18,921 nt of DNA from Allobrachymonas sp. (GTDB lineage: Bacteria > Pseudomonadota > Gammaproteobacteria > Burkholderiales > Burkholderiaceae_C). Position numbers and translations under genes: made by a program. Of this stretch, positions 12,830 to 18,921 are shown piece by piece; the stretch's first letter is position 1; every line of letters starts with the position of its first letter. The notes under the pieces were generated by a model. The model was not told the origin of the DNA. It ran no database searches and worked only from the letters and a program-made list of their open reading frames with translations. Location of the stretch: the NCBI GenBank assembly GCA_030538335.1, contig JAUNUE010000011.1, positions 1 to 18,921 on the forward strand, written 5' to 3'.

Positions 12830-14926
12830 ATGTTTGTACTTTTTGAAGAAGGCGGCAAGTTTCTGGGCGGCCGCGTCCTGTCGCAGGCCGACAGCACTTC
12901 CCAGGTCGAGCTGGAATCGGGCAAGCGCGTCAAGGTAAAAAACACCCAGATCGTGCTGTCGTTCGAGCAGCCAGCTCCCGCTGCCTTGCTGGCCGAGGCG
13001 GGCAATTTGGTACCTGATATCGACGTGCAACTGCTGTGGGAGTTTGCGCCCGAAGACGAGTTCAGCTTTGGCGATGTGGCCAAAGATTATTTTCAAGATC
13101 CCGCCACGCTCACGCAGCAGGCGGCCACCTTGCTGGCCCTGTTCAATGCGCCACATTACTTTCGCCGCGCTGGTGGTGTGAAAGGCCGCTTCAAGAAAGC
13201 CCCGGCCGAAATCGTGCAGCAGGCATTGGCCGCCATCGAAAAAAAAGCCCGCATCCAGGCGCAGATTGACGACTGGGCGCAGCAACTGGCGCAGCAACAG
13301 TGCCCCGAGCCCATTCGCGAGCAGTTGTACAAAATCCTGTTCAAGCCCGACAAAAACGCGCCTGAATACAAGGCCGTGGTGCAGGCCGCCAAGGCCACGC
13401 AACTGCCGCCGCTGGATTTGCTGCAGCAGGCGGGCGCCATTGCCTCGCCGTATGAATTTCACTGGCAGCGGTTTTTGTTTGAATTTTTTCCCAAAGGCAC
13501 GGCGTTTCCGCCACTGCAGGCGCCCGCATTTGACGAGAGCGGTTTGCCGCTGGCCGAAGTAGAAGCGTTTTCGATCGACGACGCCAGCACCACCGAAATT
13601 GACGATGCCTTGTCGGTAGCTGGGCTGGGGTCGGGCAGCGTCACCGTCGGCATCCACATCGCGGCGCCGGGGCTGGCACTGCAGTTGGGCGATGCGCTCG
13701 ATGCGGTGGCGCGCCAGCGCCTGTCGACCGTGTACATGCCGGGCTACAAAATCACCATGCTGCCCGATGAGGTGGTGCAGCATTACACGCTGGGAGCGGG
13801 ACAGGCGCGTGCTGCCATCTCGCTGTATGCAAGGTTTGATGAGGCCACGCTGGCTCTGCAAGGTGTGCAAAACGTGATCGAGCGTGTGCCCGTGGTGCAC
13901 AACCTGCGCCTGCATGAAATCGAAGACACCGTCACCGCCGAATGGCTGCAGGCCCCGCCAGACACGCCTGAAGCACAAGCTGCCCTGCAGCAGCACCGGC
14001 CCGCCCTGGCGTTTTTGTGGCGCTTGGCGCAGCAGCTCAAGGCGCAGCGCGAAGTGGTGCGTGGCAAGCCCGAAACCTTCAACCGGCCCGACTACAACTT
14101 CAAACTGGTGCGCGACGCGGCGTTGAAAGACACACCGCCCACAGGCGAAGAAGAAGTGGAAATCACCACGCGCCAGCGCGGCGCGCCTCTCGACCTGATC
14201 GTCTCTGAAGCCATGGTGCTTGCCAACCACCATTGGGGGCAGATGCTGGCCGACAGCCATGTGCCCGGCATCTACCGCAGCCAGGCGGCACTGGCGCCGG
14301 GCGTGAAAGTGCGCATGGGCGTCAAGCCGCTGCCGCATGCCGGCATTGGCGTGCCGTGCTATGCGTGGAGCACCTCGCCGCTGCGCCGCTACGTCGATCT
14401 GGTGAACCAATGGCAATTGATTGCCTGCATCCAGAACGGTGCCACCGCCGCACTGGTCGCGCCGTTCAAGCCCAAAGACGCCGCGCTGTTTGGCGTGATC
14501 TCGGCCTTTGATGCGGCCTATTCGGGCTATGCCCAATACCAGGCCAGCATGGAGCGTTTCTGGACATTGCTGCATCTGCAGCGCCAGAACATTGTGGAAC
14601 TGGATGCGACTGTGCTGCGCGAAGGGCTGGTGCGCGCCAACGACTGGCCGCTGGTGTTCAACGTCATGGGTGCAGACAGCCTGCCGCGCAATGCCCAGGT
14701 GCGTGTGAAGCTGGGCACCATCAACCTGATGGCGCTCGATGTCACGGGCACTGTAAGCGCACGGCTTGACGATGGGGCCAGCAGCGATCCGGCAGAAGAT
14801 GGGGGCGATACTGCCTCTGGGGCTGATGGTGACGACGATATGCTGGCGACCGGCCCACTGGCGATCGCCATGGATGTCAACGAAGCTGAACCGCAAACTG
14901 TTGCATCGGCCACGACGGCTGCATAA
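12830..14926 (+). CDS. RNB-domain exoribonuclease (RNase II/R family)
   Basis: A 698-residue 3'-5' exoribonuclease of the RNase II/RNase R superfamily, hydrolysing RNA processively in the cytoplasm. The N-terminal 230 residues (MFVLFEEGGKFLGGRVLSQ...) form a short OB-like and helical region distinct from classical E. coli RNase II. The RNB active site is SIDDASTTEIDDALS: Asp250, Asp258 and Asp259 match RNase II Asp201, Asp209 and Asp210, while the Asp207 position is Glu256. TSPLRRYVDL (515-524) holds the conserved arginines. The C-terminal part has an S1-like beta segment followed by an acidic low-complexity stretch (about 645-670) rich in Asp, Gly and Ser. It lacks the Lys-rich tail of RNase R, so neither rnb nor rnr is assigned. 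The ATG has no good Shine-Dalgarno. It lies 54 bases after bactofilin, perhaps with its own promoter. Confidence 0.9.
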   Translation: MFVLFEEGGKFLGGRVLSQADSTSQVELESGKRVKVKNTQIVLSFEQPAPAALLAEAGNLVPDIDVQLLWEFAPEDEFSFGDVAKDYFQDPATLTQQAATLLALFNAPHYFRRAGGVKGRFKKAPAEIVQQALAAIEKKARIQAQIDDWAQQLAQQQCPEPIREQLYKILFKPDKNAPEYKAVVQAAKATQLPPLDLLQQAGAIASPYEFHWQRFLFEFFPKGTAFPPLQAPAFDESGLPLAEVEAFSIDDASTTEIDDALSVAGLGSGSVTVGIHIAAPGLALQLGDALDAVARQRLSTVYMPGYKITMLPDEVVQHYTLGAGQARAAISLYARFDEATLALQGVQNVIERVPVVHNLRLHEIEDTVTAEWLQAPPDTPEAQAALQQHRPALAFLWRLAQQLKAQREVVRGKPETFNRPDYNFKLVRDAALKDTPPTGEEEVEITTRQRGAPLDLIVSEAMVLANHHWGQMLADSHVPGIYRSQAALAPGVKVRMGVKPLPHAGIGVPCYAWSTSPLRRYVDLVNQWQLIACIQNGATAALVAPFKPKDAALFGVISAFDAAYSGYAQYQASMERFWTLLHLQRQNIVELDATVLREGLVRANDWPLVFNVMGADSLPRNAQVRVKLGTINLMALDVTGTVSARLDDGASSDPAEDGGDTASGADGDDDMLATGPLAIAMDVNEAEPQTVASATTAA

Positions 14927-14969
14927 ATGATGGGTTTGAAGGCAATGCAACACATCTGAATGCCGGGGC

Positions 14970-14990
14970 CAAGCCTAAAATGGTGGCTTG
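14970..14990 (+). terminator. Weak stem-loop between the RNB and TonB-like genes
   Basis: CAAGCC (14970-14975) and GGCTTG (14985-14990) make a 6-bp stem with a 9-base loop, followed by TTTACTT. This could be a weak terminator. The loop contains TAAAAT (14976-14981), which could instead be a -10 box for the TonB-like gene 54 bases downstream. The sequence does not decide. Confidence 0.3.
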
Positions 14991-15034
14991 TTTACTTGCC
15001 TTCTGGTTTGCATTTCCTGTTTTGATGCGTCGTC

Positions 15035-16051
15035 ATGACATCCACCGCGTTGCCGCCCGTTAGCGAACCTGCCTCTTCCTGGCGCGTATCCCCCATGATG
15101 ATCGCCATGGGGGTTTCGTTCCTCTTGCACGCCATGCCTGTGGTGGGCAATGCGCTGGGCATTATCGAGTTTGGCGGAAGCGGCATGGCCAATCGCATCT
15201 TTGAAGATACGCCGCTGGAGGTCATCCTCGTCAATGCACGTTCGGACGAGGTGCCCGAGCAGCCACAGGCCATTGCCCAGCACAACCTCAGTGGCGGCGG
15301 CGAACTTGACACCCCCGGGGTGCGCGCCGCATCGCCCTTGCCGCCGGGGCCTTATGACCAGATGGGCAACCAGCTCACGCCCGTGCCGGGAAACATGCAG
15401 GGAGATCTGGGTGACTGGACGCACGAAGGCGGCGATGGCGTTGCCAGCTTCCAGCAACTGCAGGACATGCAGCGCGAACAGATGGAGTTGCTTGCGCAGG
15501 TAAAGCAGCAAGTGGCTGACCTGGCCGCTGCCGCGCCGCAAAAGCCTGCCTCCAGCGCTGAAGCCCGTGCCATGCAGGAAAGGCGCCAGTTGTTGCTGAG
15601 CATTGTGGGCGAGATCGAGCGCCGCATCCAGTACGAAAACTCACGCCCGCGCCGCCGCTATATCGGCCCGTCCACCATCAAGGGTCCACAGGCGCTGTAC
15701 TACGACAACCTCAAGCAGAAAATTGAAGAAAAGGGCACCAGCAACTTCCCCGAGCACAACGGCTTCAAGCTCTATGGCGAACTGATCCTGCGTCTGGTGG
15801 TCAACCATGACGGCCGCGTGATCGAAACCCAGGTCATGCAGACTTCCGGCAACCGCCTGCTCGACCGCCGCGCCGAAGCCATTGCCGTGACTGCGGGGCC
15901 GTTTGGCACTTTTGATACAGAGCTGCGCCGTTTTACCGATCAGCTGGTGGTGATTTCACGCTTCAAGTTTGCGCATAACAATACGCTTGAGACCGAAAAC
16001 AGCAGCTATCAGGAAGCACTCGACAAGGAGCCTGCGGCTCCGGCGTCTTGA
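15035..16051 (+). CDS. TonB-like C-terminal domain protein, membrane-anchored
   Basis: A 338-residue protein with a short cytoplasmic N terminus, one membrane helix at about 20-38 (PMMIAMGVSFLLHAMPVV), a periplasmic Gly/Pro-containing stretch, a predicted helical or coiled segment at about 138-205 (QLQDMQREQMELLAQVKQQV), and a C-terminal TonB-type domain at about 220-318 (YGELILRLVVNHDGRVIETQVMQTSGN, RRAEAIAVTAGPFG). TonB proteins carry proton-motive energy from ExbBD to outer-membrane receptors. Here no exbB/exbD and no receptor are nearby, and the long Pro-Lys/Pro-Glu rod of classical TonB is replaced by a helical segment, so a TolA-like or other envelope-spanning role is possible. It lies upstream of aroE with a 118-base gap. 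No clear Shine-Dalgarno is seen before the ATG. Confidence 0.8.
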   Translation: MTSTALPPVSEPASSWRVSPMMIAMGVSFLLHAMPVVGNALGIIEFGGSGMANRIFEDTPLEVILVNARSDEVPEQPQAIAQHNLSGGGELDTPGVRAASPLPPGPYDQMGNQLTPVPGNMQGDLGDWTHEGGDGVASFQQLQDMQREQMELLAQVKQQVADLAAAAPQKPASSAEARAMQERRQLLLSIVGEIERRIQYENSRPRRRYIGPSTIKGPQALYYDNLKQKIEEKGTSNFPEHNGFKLYGELILRLVVNHDGRVIETQVMQTSGNRLLDRRAEAIAVTAGPFGTFDTELRRFTDQLVVISRFKFAHNNTLETENSSYQEALDKEPAAPAS

Positions 16052-16169
16052 GGGCCTTGTCGCCCGCACCAACCCGTGCGCTCCAACCAGGCCGCGCTTC
16101 ACGGCAGGCAGCAAGGCCGCTGATCATGTTACGCTTCAGTCCATCGTCCGTGCATCTTTTCGTTTTTCC

Positions 16170-17084
16170 ATGAGTCCATCTCCTGACAAATACGCCGTTA
16201 TCGGCCACCCCATTGCCCATAGCCATTCACCTTGGATCCATGCGCGGTTTGCCGAACAGACGGGGCAAAACCTGGTGTATGAAGCCATTGACAGCCCGCC
16301 AGATGGTTTTGCGGCCAGCCTGAAGCAGCTGGAAAAAGAGGGCTACGCAGGTGCCAATGTGACGGTGCCTTTCAAGCTGGAGGCCTTTGCCGCAGCAGGC
16401 ACACACACCCCACGCGCTGAACTGGCGCAGGCGGCCAACACCCTGGCCTGGCAGGCGCAGGCTGGTGGCAAGGGGAAGAAAAAAACCGTCACCCTGCATG
16501 CCGACAACACCGACGGCCCCGGCCTGATCCGCGACCTGGTGTTTACGGCGGGCTTTACCTTTGCCGGCGAAAACGTGCTGTTGCTGGGGGCGGGTGGTGC
16601 GGGCGCTGGTGTGCTCGGCTCCTTGATTGCCGTGTGTCCGGGCAGCATCACCATTGCCAACCGCACCTTGCAAAAATCGCGCGAGCTGATTGCGCGGCAC
16701 CAGGTCTGGGCCAATATGCATTCGGTGCCCATGTACGCCTGCACGCTCGATGAGGCCCTGTACGACGAAGCGCCCGAAGACCCCGAGCAGCCGGGCAAGT
16801 TTGCGCTGGTGGTCAACGCCACCTCCACCAGCCTGCAAGAGCAGCCGCTGGCCTTGCCCTTCAAGCGCATCAACGCGATGGGCATGGTGATGGATTTGAT
16901 GTACGGCCCGGCTGCCGAGGCCTTTTTGCAACCGGCACGCCAACGGGGGCTGAACACCCGCGACGGCCTGGGCATGCTGGTGGAGCAGGCCGCGCTGTCG
17001 TTTGCGCTGTGGCGCGAGGTGCGCCCCAAAACCGCGCCGGTGCTGGCCGAACTGCGCAAGCGGGTGGATGGCGGCAAGGCGTAA
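16170..17084 (+). CDS. aroE: Shikimate dehydrogenase (NADP+) AroE
   Basis: Reduces 3-dehydroshikimate to shikimate with NADPH in aromatic amino-acid synthesis. The 304-residue product begins MSPSPDKYAVIGHPIAHSHSPWIH, containing the shikimate-binding serines (Ser18, Ser20); NVTVPFK gives catalytic Lys69 and NTDG gives Asp115. The nucleotide domain has GAGGAGAGV and, after the second strand, ANRT, the NADP-specific arginine signature. The open frame runs 67 codons further upstream, but that part is not AroE-like, so the ATG at 16170 is used even though no Shine-Dalgarno is visible. A loop before the catalytic Asp (about 97-106, GGKGKKKT) is roughly ten residues longer than in E. coli AroE and lysine-rich. 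The stop overlaps the mtgA start by one base (TAATG), so the two are coupled. Confidence 0.95.
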   Translation: MSPSPDKYAVIGHPIAHSHSPWIHARFAEQTGQNLVYEAIDSPPDGFAASLKQLEKEGYAGANVTVPFKLEAFAAAGTHTPRAELAQAANTLAWQAQAGGKGKKKTVTLHADNTDGPGLIRDLVFTAGFTFAGENVLLLGAGGAGAGVLGSLIAVCPGSITIANRTLQKSRELIARHQVWANMHSVPMYACTLDEALYDEAPEDPEQPGKFALVVNATSTSLQEQPLALPFKRINAMGMVMDLMYGPAAEAFLQPARQRGLNTRDGLGMLVEQAALSFALWREVRPKTAPVLAELRKRVDGGKA

Positions 17085-17926
17085 TGGTGAAGGCTCTGGC
17101 GCGCACGCTGGGCTGGGTACTGCTGGCTGGGCTGCTGCTGCAACTGTATTTCATGGCGCGTATCGGCTTGATGCGTGTCGTTGATCCGCAATCCACCGCC
17201 TTTCAGCGCTCCGAAATGGTGCAGGTAACCTTGCAGGGCAAGATGGCCTGGTCGCAGCAATGGGTGCCCTACGAGAACATTTCCGACAACCTCAAGCGCG
17301 CGGTGATCGCCTCTGAAGATGGCGGTTTTCTGGAGCACGAAGGCATCGATTGGGATGCCATCGAAGAGGCACGCACGCGCAACGCCGCTGCCGCCGCACA
17401 GGCCCAAAAAAAGCAGGAGCGGCTCGACCAGCGGCAAAAGCAGGTGCAGGAGCGGGCGCAGCGCCGTATCGAGCGGCTGCAGAAACAGGGCAAACCCATC
17501 GACCCGGCGCTGCAGGCTGCGGCCAGTGGCGCCTCGGCACCGCCGCCCGTATCGGCCAAGGTGGTGGGCGCTTCGACCATCAGCCAGCAACTGGCCAAAA
17601 ACCTGCTGCTTTCAGGCGAACGCAGCCTGTTCCGCAAGGGGCAGGAGGTGCTGCTTACTTACTATCTGGAGTGGTTTCTCGGCAAACGCCGCATCCTCGA
17701 GATTTACCTGAACAACGTGGAGTGGGGGCAGGGCATTTTTGGCGCCGAAGCGGCTGCGCGCTATTACTTCCACAAACCCGCTGCACAACTCTCGGCATCT
17801 GAGGCGGCGCGGCTGGCGGTGATGCTGCCGCGGCCCAAGTTCTTTGAGGGCAATATGCGTTCGGGCTACCTGGCCAGCCGGGCAGGGACGATTGCGGGAT
17901 GGATGCAGGGGGTGGAAATTCCGTAA
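17084..17926 (+). CDS. mtgA: Monofunctional peptidoglycan glycosyltransferase MtgA with central insertion
   Basis: Polymerises lipid II into glycan strands at the periplasmic face of the inner membrane (GT51 family). Of 280 residues, 8-30 form the membrane anchor. GT51 motifs are present: EDGGFLEHEG (78-87, catalytic Glu78), GASTISQQLAKNLLLS (from 162), RKGQEVLLTYYLE, KRRILEIYLNNVEWGQGIFG and the C-terminal EAARLAVMLPRP. Between the first two motifs, where E. coli MtgA has about 20 residues, this protein has about 74: a charged helix rich in Gln, Lys, Arg and Ala (about 101-135) and then a Pro/Ala/Ser loop (136-158). The ATG at 17084 overlaps the aroE stop; an open frame further upstream within aroE is not used. 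Family assignment is secure; the effect of the insertion is unknown. Confidence 0.95.
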   Translation: MVKALARTLGWVLLAGLLLQLYFMARIGLMRVVDPQSTAFQRSEMVQVTLQGKMAWSQQWVPYENISDNLKRAVIASEDGGFLEHEGIDWDAIEEARTRNAAAAAQAQKKQERLDQRQKQVQERAQRRIERLQKQGKPIDPALQAAASGASAPPPVSAKVVGASTISQQLAKNLLLSGERSLFRKGQEVLLTYYLEWFLGKRRILEIYLNNVEWGQGIFGAEAAARYYFHKPAAQLSASEAARLAVMLPRPKFFEGNMRSGYLASRAGTIAGWMQGVEIP

Positions 17927-17949
17927 CAGGATTCCATCTATCATTGCGC

Positions 17950-18561
17950 ATGCTTGCCAAATTCGCCAGTTTCCTGCTGTTGGGCTTTGTGCGCCTGCTC
18001 ACAGGTGCGCAAGCCCGTTGGTACGGCAGCCCGCCCAAGGCCGAGCAGCGCATCTACTTTGCCAACCACCAAAGCCACGCAGATCTGATTTTGCTGTGGG
18101 CGTCGTTGCCGCTGGAATTGCGCAGCCGCACGCGCCCCATTGCCGCAAAAGACTACTGGACATCGTCGCCGCTGCGCCGCTGGATCACCACCGAGATTTT
18201 CAATGCGGTTTACGTCAACCGCCAGCGCACCGACGACCAGGATCCGCTGGAGCCGCTGATCCAGGCGCTTGAAAATGGCGATTCGATCATCCTGTTTCCC
18301 GAAGGTACGCGCGGGCACACGGGCGAGCCGCAGCCCTTCAAATCAGGGCTGTACAACCTGGCGCAGCGTTTTCCTGAGGTGGTGCTGGTACCGGCGTGGA
18401 TCAACAATGTGCAGCGCGTCATGCCCAAGGGCGAGGTGGTGCCGGTGCCGATACTGTGTTCGGTCACGTTTGGCGCGCCCGTGGCGCTGCAGCCCGATGA
18501 AGAGCGCCACGCCTTTCTGGAACGTGCGCGTGCTGCCGTGCTGGCCTTGCGTGATGTCTGA
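17950..18561 (+). CDS. Short 1-acylglycerol-3-phosphate acyltransferase family protein
   Basis: A 203-residue PlsC-superfamily acyltransferase with an N-terminal hydrophobic segment (FASFLLLGFVRLL), the catalytic NHQSHAD (39-45), AAKDYW, VYVNRQR and the acceptor-phosphate motif LFPEGTRG (115-122) followed by FKSGLYNLA. It likely acylates a lysophospholipid. The start MLAKFASF is chosen over an upstream in-frame ATG that would add 17 residues overlapping mtgA. A CdsA-like gene follows after 15 bases, so the pair probably forms a phospholipid module: acylation to phosphatidate, then activation to CDP-diacylglycerol. In some bacteria similar pairs are paralogues of the main PlsC/CdsA enzymes, so exact substrate is uncertain. 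Confidence 0.88.
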   Translation: MLAKFASFLLLGFVRLLTGAQARWYGSPPKAEQRIYFANHQSHADLILLWASLPLELRSRTRPIAAKDYWTSSPLRRWITTEIFNAVYVNRQRTDDQDPLEPLIQALENGDSIILFPEGTRGHTGEPQPFKSGLYNLAQRFPEVVLVPAWINNVQRVMPKGEVVPVPILCSVTFGAPVALQPDEERHAFLERARAAVLALRDV

Positions 18562-18576
18562 TTGCCAAAACACCCC

Positions 18577-18921
18577 ATGAACGAATTCCTGCGCGCCATC
18601 GACCCCAACTACCAGGTGATGATCCTGTTCGGGGTGGTGTTTGCCGTGTTGCTGCTGGGTACCGTGGCGGTGGTGCTGCAGCAGGTCTACACGCCCGACG
18701 ATGCCGACCACGCCGAGCGGCGCAAGCAGTTGGCGCACCGGCAAAAAATGCTGGGCACCTCGTGGGGCATGATGGCCGTGTTCTGGTTGAGCTGGGTGCT
18801 GGGCGAAACAGCATCGGTCATCCTGTTTGCGCTGGTGTCGTTTTATGTGCTGCGCGAGTTCATCACGCTTTCGCCCACGCACCACAGCGACCACCGCAGC
18901 CTGGTGCTGGTGTTTTTTGTG
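18577..18921 (+). CDS. Phosphatidate cytidylyltransferase (CdsA-like), 5' part only
   Basis: The window ends inside this gene: 115 residues are visible from the ATG at 18577 (MNEFLRAIDPNYQVMILFGV). Hydrophobic helices lie at about 14-35 and in two stretches between about 63 and 93, separated by a charged loop (DDADHAERRKQLAHRQK), as in the N-terminal part of the integral-membrane CdsA family, which makes CDP-diacylglycerol from phosphatidate and CTP. VSFYVLREFITLSP resembles the family's FALREF-type segment. The C-terminal catalytic signature lies beyond the window, so the call rests on this segment and on the acyltransferase just upstream, 15 bases away. Confidence 0.72.
   Translation, partial: MNEFLRAIDPNYQVMILFGVVFAVLLLGTVAVVLQQVYTPDDADHAERRKQLAHRQKMLGTSWGMMAVFWLSWVLGETASVILFALVSFYVLREFITLSPTHHSDHRSLVLVFFV

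Noticed and set aside
12794..14953. Minus-strand open frame of 719 codons opposite the RNB gene
   Set aside because: It is antisense to a clear exoribonuclease, with no family motifs and His/Arg/Gln-rich composition.

Overview
The window is a compact, GC-rich stretch of bacterial chromosome coding on both strands. The KDO-pathway genes, the yggS|pilT-pilU arrangement, a pyrB paired with a catalytically dead dihydroorotase, the M23 peptidase-bactofilin pair and the tonB-aroE-mtgA order suggest a betaproteobacterium of the Burkholderiales, probably Comamonadaceae. That placement is inference from gene content and protein style; no rRNA is present. I see no tRNA, rRNA, insertion sequence, phage gene or CRISPR array.

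Layout. (1) Positions 1-3187, minus strand: yggS, then a two-domain periplasmic lysozyme inhibitor, then kdsD and kdsC (cut by the left edge). (2) 3188-3298: a divergent regulatory gap with two perfect 8-bp inverted repeats. (3) 3299-5571, plus strand: the twitching-motility ATPases pilT (GTG start) and pilU, closed by a strong terminator. (4) 5606-6508, plus: a beta-hydroxyacid dehydrogenase. (5) 6520-10826, minus: an apparent operon of a D-cysteine desulfhydrase-like PLP enzyme, pyrB, a pseudo-dihydroorotase and a PlsC-type acyltransferase. (6) 10827-11458: a 632-bp gap, the only long non-coding stretch, with operator-like palindromes, a hairpin over a possible tiny ORF and a promoter candidate. 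(7) 11459-14926, plus: membrane-anchored M23 peptidase, bactofilin, RNB-family exoribonuclease. (8) 15035-18921, plus: TonB-like protein, aroE, mtgA, a second acyltransferase and a partial CdsA-like phosphatidate cytidylyltransferase cut by the right edge.

Much of the window serves the cell envelope: KDO synthesis for LPS, protection against lysozyme, peptidoglycan cutting (M23) and polymerisation (MtgA), a bactofilin scaffold, phospholipid acyltransferases with CdsA, and type IV pilus retraction. The rest is core metabolism (pyrimidines, shikimate, PLP homeostasis, RNA decay).

Most unusual points: the fusion of a PliG-like and an MliC-like inhibitor domain in one secreted protein; the long charged helical insertion between the first two glycosyltransferase motifs of MtgA; the pseudo-dihydroorotase that has lost nearly all metal ligands; and the palindrome-rich control region of the D-cysteine desulfhydrase-pyrB operon. 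I do not see an obvious new multi-gene system; the lysozyme-inhibitor fusion is the best candidate for something little described.
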